DNA of 64,000 nucleotides from Glandiceps talaboti (Eukaryota; Hemichordata; Enteropneusta; Spengelidae): assembly GCF_964340395.1 (NCBI RefSeq), contig NC_135560.1, positions 14,155,098 to 14,219,097 of the forward strand, read 5' to 3'. Under the pieces are notes generated by a model, which was not told where the DNA came from, searched no databases, and saw only the letters and a list, made by a program, of their open reading frames with translations. Each line of letters opens with the position of its first letter. Position 1 is the first letter of the stretch. The translations under genes and the position numbers were made by a program. Shown piece after piece: positions 37,701 to 50,966 of the stretch.

Positions 37701-38856
37701 TTCAGCTAAACACAGAGCTACAGCCGCAGAACGACATTATGAAATCGTTCTTTTGATGAGTGGAGATGATCATTTTTTTCTGCAAATTATCAATAATAAG
37801 CTCTATACACACAATATATACCACAGCTGAATCTATATGTGGCAACTGTGTTTCATCATGTCAATACAAAAGTTCATGAACTAGCTGGTATATAATAAGC
37901 TACCATTAGGCCAAACATAGAAGGTGCATTTTGTTTCTAAACGTTATTAAGCCCAATCAAATGTAATTTTGCACACAAAATAGCGATTGGAATTTAACTG
38001 TCTTTATAACACTATACATGCTCAGTGGACTGATATTAAGTTATTAGGAATTGGAACTTCCTATCCACAGTGTAATCTAATGTTTCTAGTATCATTTGTG
38101 AAGTTTGAGGAGACTGCAGTGATGATTAACAACACTGTGTTTAGTGGTATTACCCTGTACTCGCTCATATCCAAAGTGAATAACAAAATATAACCCATTT
38201 AAAAAATAACCTGTTTACAATAAGCGGAATTGGAAAAAATATGTTTTCAGATAACATCTAAAAATTATATATATATTTGCATGTTTGATTTCATATATCT
38301 ATATATTAAATAAATTACTTCAGAATTCATATTTTTATATAAAATTCAATATGATAAAGAGCTAATATATATACGTGCCTGAATAAGGAAAAATGAAGCA
38401 GTTAACATTAAGTAAATTTCAACTTGATGAATTTTTGGCTGGAAATTTTTTTTCTTCAAATTATCGTCAGCTTAGTGTTTTTATGTAAATCTTGTTTTGT
38501 TATCAATTAGGAAAGTATTACCTGTCTACTAGTTGGTTTACAGAGATGTCTACCTGTCTGGTTTCAATATTGTAATGAACGTATAGCGAACATAAATTAT
38601 GACGAAATATATCACTTCCTCCCTCATGAATTAAACATGGTTATGTATTCCATCTTCTGGAAATGAATCCAATTAAAATATTAATCAAATTTGTACATGT
38701 ATTTTTTATAATTTAAAATCAGCAATCTAAAATTTGAATTAATCATTACGGTAATTTTCAATTTGTGTTTTGAATTGGCAAAATGATGTAGCACAATTTT
38801 ATATCAGTTAAGCTAATCAAAGTATGTAAATTTGATATCATGTCTCATTTTGATTT

Positions 38857-38980
38857 ATATGTGTGTGTGTGTGTGTGTGTAGGCAACTGTATATGTGGGG
38901 GTAGTGTGTGTGTGCATGATGCAACTGTATATATGTGGGTGGTGTGTGTGTGTGTGTGTGCGTGCTACTGTATATATGTG
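38857..38980. repeat. Three (GT)n blocks
   Basis: GT-rich blocks separated by near-identical GCAACTGTATATATGTG-type spacers, i.e. an imperfect tandem of about 50 bases. Confidence 0.75.
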
Positions 38981-39694
38981 TGGGGCTGGTGGATGTGTAT
39001 GTGTCACATGTTTTGAGAGAGTTCTTAAATAAACACTCAGATCAGCTGTTACAATTATAGAATAATCAATGACATTTTACATGGTACTGTCAGTAAATAC
39101 ACATTTGTTAATATGCAAAGCTTATCCATGATGTACTGTGTTGTGATCAAAACTTCCTAATTCTGAATCTTTCCATATCACACACCTGACATTTATAACT
39201 TCCTGGTTTTGAGTCTTCCAACATCAAGTAACTGCCAGAAACTGACAGTTATGTACACATGAAGGTTTTGAATATATTCATAAGACCTGCCAGATTACTA
39301 CAGTGTGTTTTTTTGTTTTTTCACTCAGTACCAACCATGGAGACTTTATGTCTATAAAAAAGACTTATAAACTGATTTGTGATATTATTTCATATTGGAT
39401 ACAAACCATGCAAGGTCACAAAAAAGTCATTTATCTTGAAGGTGACTTGACCTTTAGATTTAGTGCGTGTAAAAATTGTACAAATTGAGGAAATGGATTC
39501 ATTTTAGTAGGTCTTTTTAATTTCCACTATATTACAAGACATCTTTTATACTAGTTGCCATGGTTTCAGCATATTTTGGGAAACGATGTTTGCATCAATG
39601 AGTTTAGAAATTGTGATTTATTACCTAAGCAGAGCTGGTAATATTGTTCTTCAATCATGCATACTACTTTTTTGGACAGGAAATGTTTAATATG

Positions 39695-39701
<7 letters not shown>

Positions 39702-39739
<38 letters not shown>

Positions 39740-39784
39740 ACATACATACATACATGCATACATACATACATACATACATACATA
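39702..39784. repeat. (GT)n followed by (ACAT)n microsatellite
   Basis: TATATATGTGTGTG continuing to about 39738, then CATACATA tetramers to 39784. Confidence 0.95.
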
Positions 39785-40308
39785 GGAGTTCAGACATTTA
39801 TATTTACTTCTAAGCTATTCTCTTCAAAGCCGGGTGCTAGCATGTATGCATAGTGTTTTTTCAAACACAAACCAATTCGTATTATAGTGATACGTACCAT
39901 AAGCAGGAAAATTAACTATCAGTTATTTTCATTTTACTTAAAAAATGATATCAATTTTATATATATCAGTTGATAAAAGGTATATCTCCACATGCAGGGA
40001 GACTCTGAATCCAACTGGTATCAAATTGTCCAGCAAAGCATGAAATCCAGAATGTAAGTATGATGAATCTAGGTGAAAAATTACATATGGTGTCATTTAT
40101 ATTCCATGCAAGACTTTAATTAAAGAATGACGAAGCGAAAACAGATTCAGGTTGTTGATATTTCGAAATGAATTTTTGGTTTCAATGAGTTCAGTCAACT
40201 ATTATGAAAGTAAGGTTTTCTATTAATCTTATCACTAACTTTCATTTTTGCTGTAACTGTAATATTAATAGGTAAGTATAGAATATTGACACTCTGGTTT
40301 AGAATATT

Positions 40309-40652
40309 AATCATCTATTGGAATTATCATCTGTGATATCTAATGTGTGATAGTGTGTCTGTCGCCAATTAACTACAACAGAATGATTTCACTTTGAAAT
40401 ATGAAATTAAATTTACCATTGCAGTTCTTCTTCTATTGGAATTATTATCTGTGCAGGTATCAAACATGTGAATCTGTCGCCAATTATCTAATAGAATGAT
40501 TTCACTTTGAAATATGAAATTAAATTTACCATTGCATTTCTTCTATTGGAATTATCATCTGTGGCATCGAACATATGATGGTGTGTCTGTCGCCAATTAT
40601 CTACAAGGAAATGATGTTATTTTGTAATATGACATGAAATTTACCATTACAG
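40309..40652. repeat. Minisatellite, 110-120-bp unit, three units
   Basis: Units start near 40309, 40430 and 40540 with CTATTGGAATTATCATCTGTG and share TCTGTCGCCAATTA, ATGATTTCACTTTGAAATATG and AAATTTACCATTGCA. The first two are close to identical over about 60 bases. Confidence 0.9.
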
Positions 40653-42369
40653 TTTTTCAGTGTAAATTTATGTAGCCAGAGAAATTTTTCTGAATGAATG
40701 TCGACCCAAATTTTTAAAAAAAGTATTCAGACAGAATTATCTAAGAAATTATGTGAAAATGACCAAAATTGATAAAATGCCACAAAAATAGAGATATGTT
40801 TTGCAATCCATTTCATGGATAAAATATTATTTATATGTTGACAAGATTCTGGACATAATTTTACTATAAACTATGGTTTGTGTAACAAATGCAAGGCCTA
40901 TGCCTAACCAGAATTACAATTATGTGAGAAATAGGGTTATTACACAGAACTATGGCAAAGATTCCTCCTGAATAAAGGCGTACATAATCCTTTTTAATGA
41001 GATCCCTATGGCACAACTGATAAGATAGTGCATAGCAATCAAAACTTTGTGTTAATATCTTTGCACAGAAAGTGCTTAAAGCCATATAAAAAAAATGTGT
41101 GCTTCCAGTAACCTGACCCAATTTTAAGCCATCGACCCTAAACATTTTCTTTACCTTCAAAAAAAGTAACATGATGAAACTTTACTGCTATTTCTGTGTA
41201 AACCTTTCCTGCAAAAGTTTCTTTGGTCAATTCTTTTATAAAATCCAATTCCAGAAAAATTGAGTCTTTCAAAACTGCAAGTTGTCTTGAATTTATACAA
41301 TACACTCTGCATATTGTGTTAGCATACTTCACATTATAATTGTCTTTATTTACTATTATTACACCTCATCAAACTATCACAGAAGTATTGTTACCAAGAA
41401 AAGTATCTTGTCTTTTGGTCGAAGCAATATCTCAACAACAAAAAAACAACTCCAACCGACCTACCCTATATTCTGAAGTCATGTTATCGGAAACAACTTC
41501 TTCTTTTTTGAGAGGTTAGTATATCAAATAGCCTGCCATGCAGAAATTTTCTTTCACTAACTGTATAAACACACTACCTTGTCACAGTATCATTACCAAT
41601 ATTTATCTTCAACCCTTGACTGATAACAAATTGATATGGGGCTATCGTATTCCAACTCAATTCAATTTCCAGTACTCATATCTCATAAAATATTATGACA
41701 AACAAACTTTATACGTACGTTACTAATCAATCATATCAATCTATTAGGAATTCTCTTATACTACTGGTAAATTTTCAATTGATTTACTGTTATCATTTTT
41801 AGTCATGAAATATTGATGAAACAATTTAGAAACGCATGATTCCTCAAAGAGTTATATACCCAATGTTTAAATTATGGGTCCTCCGAGGGGGAGATCTGTT
41901 AATAAGACTCGATATCGATAGTACTGAGTTAAAATTTATAATTGTATCAGTCCCTTGATCATATCCACGTTATCTGCACTGTTTCACTTGATATGTTATG
42001 ACAAGTGATCATAATATACATCAAATATAATATCCACATCACATGCATAAGTCATTCTGATAAAATATATGAGCCATGCAGTGACATTAACAATATACGA
42101 CATATGAGATATTAGCCATGCATATTAGATTTTCAGTACTTTTTTATTATCCTATGTCAATTTTTAGGAATTCGGGTGATTATATGGAATTTATTATTCA
42201 TTGTCTTGTTAATCTTGAAAAATGAAAGTGAGATTTATACTAAGATTTTTAAATAAAATCTTGGCTACTTGTAACGTATGGCACTTTAACTGTAATATTG
42301 AAACACCAGCATGTATAATTCACTAGTATGAACAAGCCCTGCATAAGTAAGAACTAAGATAAACTGACT

Positions 42370-42770
42370 ATTCGACCTCAACATGATCAAGGTGGCATCA
42401 TTGAATATGTAGCATAGGTATATGTTATAGAAAGATTACCTTGGAGCTTTGAAACAACTATATACTGGTACCTGTACAGTTTCTGGATACAGTATCACAT
42501 ATAACATGCACACGTTACTGATCACTCCAACGCAGATCAACATGATCAAAATGCAATCTTGCAGTTATAGAAAATACCTCGAAGGGTTGGAACACTGTAC
42601 CGTTACAGTTTCTGTATACATATGCATACACATTATCCACTATTCCAACTCAATATCATCAAGGTGAAATCTTGCAGGTAGGTGGTCGCGGTACTAAGAA
42701 AATACCTTGTAGCTTTGAACAACTCTATACCTTAACAGCTTCTAGTAATGCATATAATATGCCCACACAT
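42370..42770. repeat. Minisatellite, about 132-bp unit, three units
   Basis: Units near 42432, 42567 and 42697 share AAAATACCTTGTAGCTTTGAA, ACAGTTTCTG and ACTCCAACNCA...ATCAACATGATCAA. Confidence 0.75.
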
Positions 42771-44277
42771 TCAATAAGGATTTATTCATCTCAGTTTGGC
42801 ATGCAGTAGACGTGCTTTGCTGTGTTGATTGAAATTTGATCCTCCTCTAAGATGGCGATCATGACAGAATTACAGTAAAAACAATTATAACCACACAGTC
42901 TTGGAGAGAAAACGATGTATTCTCATTTGCTAGCTTATCCCTGTATTATATATCTTCCCTTGTAAGCTGAGAAGTACAAATTTAATGACAAACAGAGTTG
43001 TTATGGGTTCCTCTTTCAGCCTTTATTTCACTACAAACTGTTGTTACTAAATGAAACTTTCATTCAAATTTTAAGTTTCTGTAAACTAATATGAATTTCA
43101 TCCTGAAAACCCTAAACTATGTTATTGTAGAGTTGGAGGGTTTGAATATACTTTTTTGTGTTATTCAAAGCATATATTTGGAACTGTATTCCTTTAATGA
43201 GTCAAAGTGTAACTTAAAATTTTTCCATATAAATCATATTTATATGATCCATCCATCATTGTAAAAAAAATGATTCATAACCAGTTTGTAAAGATAATTG
43301 ACCATACATATGTTTAAAATTCTGGAGAATTGAAGACTTCTGATAAATTCTTGATATAAGTAAATGTGTATTACATATAAAGTATAATGTATTTCAGTGG
43401 AACATACAATCTTTGAATAATTCTCAAACCAAACTTTTTTTTTACATTTTGAAGAATTGGTAAATGTTCTTTTTTAGCTCTTAAACAATTTTTTTTTTTT
43501 GGGAAAAATCAAATCTCACTTGAATTTTTGTTTTCAATTCAGTTTTAATCAATCTGGGTAAACTAAAAGTGCACCAGCAGAGTAAAGACATATTCACATA
43601 ATATTCTTGGGAAATTTGAATATTCTATCTTGAATCACATTTACCTGAAGTTATTTAAAGACCCCACATTTAAGTAAACTAGGTCTTGCAAATCCAATTG
43701 TCAAATAAAAGCTGTCAACTGGAAGAGAGTTGATTCAAGGAAGCAGGCTGACTGAGTTTTAATTGTTCCTTGGAGAATTACAGAACAAATCCATATATAT
43801 TTTGTATTAAATGTTACTATTAAGGTCAACAAATGTGTTAGGGATGGCCTATAATATTGTTATAGCCTTTTTTATTTAGTGCATAATAACTGTTTTATAG
43901 TATTATTTATGGTTGTAAAATATGATAATTTGTGTCATTTGTAATAAATCTCTTGTGTGTGGGAATACAATATAGCATTAGAAGAGTTATACATATGTTA
44001 TTTACATTTTTTTCTGTTTTATCAGTCAATCAATTGAATTTTCTGTTGAGTTGAAATCTACTAAATATCTTTGAATATATCAGACTCAACTTTAGCATTC
44101 TGGAAACTTGATTAATCTACCACTAATCTTGGAAAGACAGATTAATCAGAGAAATAGAACAAGAAGAAATGATAAATGTATAAAGTAATTTTTAAGCCTA
44201 AATCCTAAATGATATAACAATTAAGCTGTAATTTGAAATTTGTTGGTAAAGACTAGGATTTCACAAATACAGTACTC

Positions 44278-44398
44278 CACGTACGTACATACATACGTAT
44301 GTACGTACATGCATAAAATGATACATACGTACGTACGTACGTACGTACGTACGTACATAGACACATACATATACATATACATATACATACACACACAG
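44278..44398. repeat. (ACGT)n and (ACAT)n microsatellite
   Basis: ACGTACGTACAT tetramers, including an uninterrupted ACGT block of about 30 bases (44326-44356), then ACATAT and AC units. Confidence 0.95.
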
Positions 44399-44669
44399 TT
44401 ACACAGTATAATGTGTGCATATGTATATGTTTAAGTGAGAATGTGTTTATACAATTACATTACAATATTGAAAACCTACAATTTTAACTTATGAGAAGAT
44501 ACCTTTGTACATGATGGTAAAGCAATGTTGAGCTGTGGATGACAACTGTGATGATAAAACAAAGAGTAGAGAATGTGTACATAAATCATCTCAACTCAAA
44601 TAGAGACAAAGAGACAAGATTAAGTCAACCATCACGTAAACCATTGTCAGTTTGATCAATTATCCTATT

Positions 44670-44980
44670 GAGATCTACTATATTGCATATACACTACTTG
44701 CTCCAGTGTGACACAATTCATGTATATGTAAACCCAATAGAAATTTAAAGTAATGGTAAAAGACATGGAACTCATGTAAGTACATTTTACAAAACATAAA
44801 GATGCACAGAGGTATATCCTCCACATTTGCACATTCCAACTGAGATCTGCTATACCTATACCCAGTGTAGTAATATACCAGCACATTTTCACACTTCAGT
44901 TGCAAATCTGCGATATAATGCATACCCATTACTCTAACCAGTGTGATGGTATATACTGACACAATATTTTCACCTGTCAA
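44670..44980. repeat. Diverged tandem repeat, about 75-bp unit
   Basis: Words GAGATCTRCTATA, CCAGTGTGAYR and ACACATTTTCACA recur about four times in the same order. Confidence 0.5.
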
Positions 44981-46312
44981 AATAGTGAATAAACGAGAAA
45001 TTGAGTCATATACATATATACACTGACTCAAAGGAATGAAAGTCACAGATCAATGAATTATTCAAGGATCACTTAAACTCACACAGATCAAAGTACATGA
45101 ATGTGTAGAGAAATTTGCAGGAAACTCTATTGTAGATGGTAAATCTGAACAATTGACAACAAAGATTTGGTTCCGAAAATATATTCAAATCCCATTATAC
45201 AGTAACGTTGTATTTTAGCATCTCAATAACATGTACAGTTTGCTCATAACACTATGTCATGAGAAAATTATCCAGCATACACCGGCTCACAGTAAAAATG
45301 GCATTAAATATTGACCTAATGGATGTTTTACAGAGTGTAATATGTACATAGTCAGTAAAGCAGGTTTGATGTGAATTGCCATCAGGGAAATTAAATTTGA
45401 AGAAACCAAGTATTCACACAGGAAAGAATAGTCCCATGATACGTATAGCACTGAAGTGCAAGTCCACAAGTACTCTCAAAAACTGCACATTATGCTCCTA
45501 GTCATGGACAACACTTTCAGTACTAGTATCTGAATGATTCAAACCCTGAAGTCTGACACAATCTGCCTTTTAAAATGTATGTGCCTAATTTGCCTGTGAA
45601 TTGCACATGATTTTATCATACTGGACAATGGCCTTTGAAAAGAGAAGTAGGAAGAACTAAAGTGTTCCCATTTCAGAAATCATTCTATATCTACAAAATT
45701 TTAATACAACTGGGTAATATGTGGTCTGAAACTCTACCTCACTTCTCATACAGTCACATATCCATACAATGTAATTATATAGGTACAGTCTTAGGAAATA
45801 AAAAAAATGTATTGTTTTATCATCTCACATTAGTAAACATGATATTGGAACATCTAATATTTAACATTTAATTCCTAGTCAGTGAATCTAAAAACTCAAG
45901 GGAAATTTCTGCATCATATTTAACCTGCCATTGACATACAATTGAGTGTAAACTCAAAAATAAAACATGAAACAAATAATATGTGGTGTCACATATTGTA
46001 TTTGTCATCCTTTGCACAAAGTGTTGACATATATTACTGTTGTCTTTGAATATGCCCTACACATATCAAATAAATGTCTAAATCTAAATATCTATTTCAC
46101 TCACTCAGTGAATGTAACTTTAACATGTATTGCAATAGATGTGACGTGCGCTGGTGATACATTGCTGCTTTACCTAGGACCTGACTGTTATAGTTTCAAT
46201 ACCTAGTGCAAAATAAAAAATTTCCAATCCCCAAATGGTCCGTGATGTGAAGTGATGCCATACCCCAGGGAATCTGACTCATTATGGCATTAAAAAAAAC
46301 CCATAGCTATAT

Positions 46313-46657
46313 TAGGGATGACTGCACAATGTCACACAAGCTTACTAGGCCAAATCCCCCTTCCCTTCCCCCCTAAATGAAAGTTCACAAGTGCAACATC
46401 GACGTGTTTATGATGTAAACCATGATGAAAATTGTAGCTGTCACACCACTACAATCAATACAATATAAAACATAGTAACATCACATTAGCAGTAAATATT
46501 AATCAACTTACCAATATCTCAGTACTAAACATGGAACTTTTTATCATTGAAGGTGTGAACGTTTTCAAAATTTGGTTAGAAAATTCAAACGCCAGATCCC
46601 CTCCCCTAATGCACAAAGTTCATTTTGAGCTTGGGTGACATTGTGCGATCATCCCTA
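46313..46657. repeat. MITE with TA flanks
   Basis: Terminal inverted repeats TAGGGATGACTGCACAATG and TAGGGATGATCGCACAATG, continuing TCACNCAAGCT, about 28 bases with few mismatches. The TA at both ends is what Tc1/mariner-type insertion leaves. The interior has CCCTTCCCTTCCCCCC and CCCCTCCCC tracts and no coding capacity. Confidence 0.8.
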
Positions 46658-49600
46658 TGATATATTAAATATAAGAAGTTAATATGCATCACATAGCTGT
46701 TTAGCGATATCATAACTATATTTTATAAATTCATGTTGCAAATGACAAAAATACTAAATCTCTGTCAGAAATGAACTACTCAATGCTTTTTGACATGATC
46801 TTTTTCATTATCATTATGTGTTGCGGAGTAATTATGAAATCAAAGTTCAGTTGCTTGTGTGTGTGTGTTTTACATTTATACATTATGTACCAAGGTAGTG
46901 AATAATTTATGTGCCAGATCACAAAATGATTAAGTTTCCAGAGCTCCATTTAACGCAATGGATGAACTGTGTTTTTGCATTATTAAAAGGACATTCTGTT
47001 TTTTGTCTATTTTTTTTTACAGTGTTAATACCCACATACCACTAAAATGCCCCATTAAAAGCTTTGAATATTTCTTAAAATGTTGTTCAAGTATCATAAT
47101 CATAACTGTCATTGAATACAATGAATAGAGCACTCGCAGCCTCATCTCTGTGAATCCATTGAATCCCACTGGAATGATGCCATAGACCAGATAAGAAGGT
47201 AATCAAAATGCACATGGTTCCATTTGAACAAAGTGATGCTCATTTTCATTTTAATTGAATCTTCCTTTCCACAGATGTCATACATATATCTGTAGGTTAT
47301 TTCCTAAATGAAAACCGTTTAAGGGACAGCTATATTTGATCAAATAGAATCTTTCCGTGCACCCATGACATCAAATATTTTGCAAAAATTACAGATCTTG
47401 AATATTTTAAATTCTTTTCCATGTCAATGACTCCAAGCCATATCAACATTTTGTAAAGCCTTGTTTGCTTATCTGTATAAAGCATTTGTAAATGTGAATA
47501 TCAGAAACACGAACAGATATTATTGAATACTTGCGATATTTTCATTTCAACTCAATATGTATATGTGAAATTAAGTGCCTTAATATTTGGGTGATACATT
47601 TATCTATTTACACAGATCTGTAGTTTTAAGTTCAAATAAACACAATTGAGAAAATAGGTTGTATTTCATTCATAGTATGTGTATTTTGTGTTGACACTAA
47701 TGAGTTCAGGAAGGTTGGCATTTAACCAAAGATGTTGCTGTATTTAGTGTAAAAACAGAAATGAACTGACTCCTATTTGTCATTTTATATTAACACGACT
47801 GACCTTGTTTGCTCTTCTTTCTGACCAGTTTATTATGGCAGAATGTTTATTTCATCGCATGAATCAATAAGCACAGCTGTCTTGTTAACACACACATCTA
47901 ATGTTTGTGTTGGTCTATTGCACAGCCGCCAGTCTCTGATTGGACTAGGTTCTATACTTCACATCATTTTGTAAAAAATGGATCAGAATTTTCTAAGAGA
48001 CTGCATCCTTTTATGAAAATACACTTCCATACTTCATCCTTTGTTTGGCTTATCACTCAAATCATGAAAGATTTTATCTTTCGATAGTCAAAATATGAAA
48101 AAATGTGAATGGTTTATAGTTTACTTTGATTGATCACGGCAAACACAGCCTACTTCATCATCATCGGCCACTACACATCAGATGCTTCATTATCAATGTA
48201 CCATAAGGTTCCAACATAAATCAAACAACTGGGTGGAATTTGAGATTTTTCTTACTTCACTCTAAATTCATCCAAGCATATATATCATACATGGTTAATA
48301 ATTGAACACAAACCATGTCTAATAATCTAAAAGAGGGTGAGTATCTTGTCATAATATCCTAACTGTTGCCATCTCCATGGTTTTCAATAAAACAAAATGT
48401 ACTTTACAATACCAGCAACCAGTTTGTGTGCATAATGGACCAAAACATATTAACACAATCCCTTGACATAATAGACAATATGGAAACATTAAAATGCATT
48501 TCAAGTGTTTTTTTCTAAATGTTACTAGCCATATTCTGTAATGAAATATTTACAGGCAGCCTCATATAACCTGCAAATCAATCTGGAAAGTAGAAGCTGA
48601 AGTCAAGGATTTTGTTTTGAATTCATATTTCTAATTTTCCCTTTGCTAGCCTCATATCACTTTTGCCAATTCAATGCTTGTCTGGCTCTGATGTTTATGC
48701 ACACTACATCTATAGATAGAGGTATGCAGATTTACCGTCACATACAGCGACTTTTTTCCTAGTCATGAATAGAAATACAAATATGAATTTATATTTGAAT
48801 AATCATGCATATTTGAGATGAAAACCACAATCCATTAGCAGAACACACAGGCCCACATGAGTATTCCACTACTCAATATTTTTGTTGTAAACTAATTTGT
48901 AGCTATGATACTGAAGTAAAATCCTTATAATTTCATCATAGGGGATAACAACATTTGGAGCCAGTGCGTGGAAAGTCATCCATTTCTCAGGGATACATCT
49001 TATTGCTTCATTATGGACAATTGAAATCTTAATAAGGTTAAAAAGAAATAGTGTCGGTCAAAGACTTACACTGTTAGCGATTGATGACCATACTATAGTA
49101 CTCTGTTGGTAAAAGCTTCCTGAACATTTTGTACATAAATTATACGTCAGCAGTAGCTCAATTCAGATACTATTTGATGGGTTTGTACATTTGATGAGCA
49201 CGTCACTGTTCTTGTTCAGAACATGCCATGCCATTTACCATTGTACAATGGTTTAGATTTCTGCTGTCTGATAGAGACTGTCAGAAGTAAAATACTTCTA
49301 AGGCAGTAAGGGTTACTTTTCATTATTGATTGATTCATGAGTTTTCACGTTGTCTTGTAAAAGTAGAGTATGACTTCAATTTCTTTCCGATTTCAATTTA
49401 GATCAACCAGAGTTTACCGTTTATCACACGTCGCGATCAAAATTAAATGGATAAATCCATTGACTTTTACCTTCATGACAGCACAAACATTTTCAAAGAG
49501 GCGGGAAAATGGTGTGTGAACGAAACACACAACTGCAGAAAGCCAAACATTCAAAACGGTATATGACCTAGTCCAAAGATGTGTTTGTATAGCTTCACTA
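46658..49600. other. No gene recognised
   Basis: AT-rich sequence left of the promoter-like region. I see no exon-like open frame with conserved residues and no clear repeat array. Confidence 0.5.
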
Positions 49601-49651
49601 ATTGTCTAATATCCATGAATCTGTGTACGAAAGCTAAAGTCGACTTCCTAC

Positions 49652-49739
49652 CTTGCCTTCCGAAGTTGTGATGGCAACACTTTCTGCATGTGTAGCATGA
49701 TCACAGTCCCGCCATGCCATGCTACGTGCCCCCGAGTTG
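49652..49739 (-). other. Candidate non-coding first exon of gene B
   Basis: On the minus strand, sequence just below the CRE ends in GAAGGCAAG/GTAGGA, a fair donor at 49652. The exon start is unknown (placed just inside the CRE). It would join the 5' UTR acceptor at 18994. No other donor was tested. Confidence 0.25.
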
Positions 49740-49747
49740 TGACGTCA
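49740..49747. promoter_or_regulatory. Palindromic CRE
   Basis: TGACGTCA, the full CREB/ATF site, inside the CpG-rich stretch. Confidence 0.55.
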
Positions 49748-50446
49748 CAGTCTGCGTTTTGATGTGGCTGGTGACTGGTGAAGTAGCAGTAGAGCAATAA
49801 CGAAAACCCGGCCGCGGATACGCGTAGTTCTAGAAGCAGACCGGGATCGGGGAGATCACAATCCTGTCAAGCACAACAAATGTGACTGTTCGGAACGGCT
49901 TGTACCGATTCAAATCCATCTCATATTGCAAGACTGTATTGCTTCCTGTTCTAGTAGGCCAAGTCACAACGGTATTACATCTACTATGCTGCATGTGCGT
50001 GATCGAAATTCTAGTTAACCATACGTTTGATACACACCAGGAATTATCACGTGCTACGTGAATTCAGCTCTCTCTGTGTTGGCTTCGAAGGTATTAACAA
50101 AACCCATCAAATAAATAGACGGAAGCTGATATCACTGTCAGACGCATTACAAGGATTTCTAGTTCTCATCTGCAGCAACTATTGGATTCGAGTTTTCCCT
50201 ATGCTCTGTTCAATCTATATGTCACTGTGTTTAAGGTTAGAAATTTAATTTGGTCAAATGCAGTTATTAAATGGTCATCACATGTTCTAGTTCAATAATA
50301 GATTTGACAGAAGTACATTGGAAGAACAACTACAGTTAAGATAAACGCCTAATAATTAAAATTTAAGCAGCGAATATTTCACCTACAACGTTAAACCGTA
50401 TTTACCCCAGGTAAAAGTTATCTATAGGGCACTACCAAGGCAAGAT

Positions 50447-50453
50447 TATAAAA
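50447..50453 (+). promoter_or_regulatory. TATA-like box before gene C
   Basis: TATAAAA 33 bases before the ATG at 50486. If used, transcription would begin almost at that ATG, leaving either a very short 5' UTR or initiation at the second in-frame ATG (50498). Confidence 0.35.
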
Positions 50454-50485
50454 GCCCCTGTGGTAGATGTACTCTATCTGTGGTT

Positions 50486-50966
50486 ATGTACGCGAAGATG
50501 AAGCCGTATTTTGTACCATTTGTCGGTGGCCTTTTCATCGGAATTTTAATATCCGGGACTTTAATTTTGTTTGGACCGCCAAGGAGTAGGAGAAAGCAGC
50601 CATCTGCCCTTATCCATCGTAGTGAAGAAGTTGCTAGTGCGAGTAAATGGACGAACAATAGAAATTTAAAAAACGACGTATCAACTGACCATGATCCAAT
50701 ACAAAGAGGTGATAGAAATGGGAAACACGTAACCTTCCAAATCAGTGAAGGTAGGCAGTACGAAACAGTGCCAAGATTTGCGTACGATGAGCTATCCCTT
50801 CGTAAATTGATGTACACTGCAGTGATTGTTGACTATTCACAGCTCACTACCTGGGGACAGGCTATTAAGGATACATGGGCTCAACACTTGGAAGATTACC
50901 ACATGTTCATTAGCACAGCTGGAAAAATTCCCGAAGGTACTGATTTACCGTTGATAAAGCTGCCAG
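50486..50966 (+). CDS. Gene C exon 1
   Basis: ATG at 50486 (MYAKMKPYF); a second in-frame ATG lies four codons on. Donor CCAG/GTGAGC after 160 codons plus one base. It encodes the anchor, a basic stem and the start of the glucuronosyltransferase-like fold (KLMYTAVIVDY, AIKDTWAQ). If the donor is ignored, the frame runs on to a stop at 51011-51013. Confidence 0.85.

Larger units (their letters stand above)
18994..49651 (-). other. Putative 30.7-kb 5' intron of gene B; no coding exon recognised
   Basis: Bounded by the strong acceptor at gene B exon 1 and a candidate donor (GGCAAG/GTAGGA, minus strand) at 49651. I read no convincing coding exon on either strand in between. The open frames are short, mostly lack ATG starts, and resemble no family. 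Contents are listed separately: minisatellites, microsatellites, a SINE and MITEs. Between these, the sequence is plain AT-rich DNA. Pairing of the two splice sites is inference; the interval could simply be intergenic. Confidence 0.35.
49640..49870. promoter_or_regulatory. CpG-rich, probably bidirectional promoter region of genes B and C
   Basis: A local rise in GC and CpG within AT-rich surroundings (CCCGCC, CCCCCGAG, GACGTCAC, ACCCGGCCGCGGATACGCG, CCGGGATCGGGG). It lies between gene B to its left (-) and gene C to its right (+). Assignment as a promoter is inference from composition, the CRE and position. Confidence 0.45.

Noticed and set aside
50480-50485. Start of gene C at GTG 50480
   Set aside because: Same reason; ATG at 50486 is in frame two codons later.
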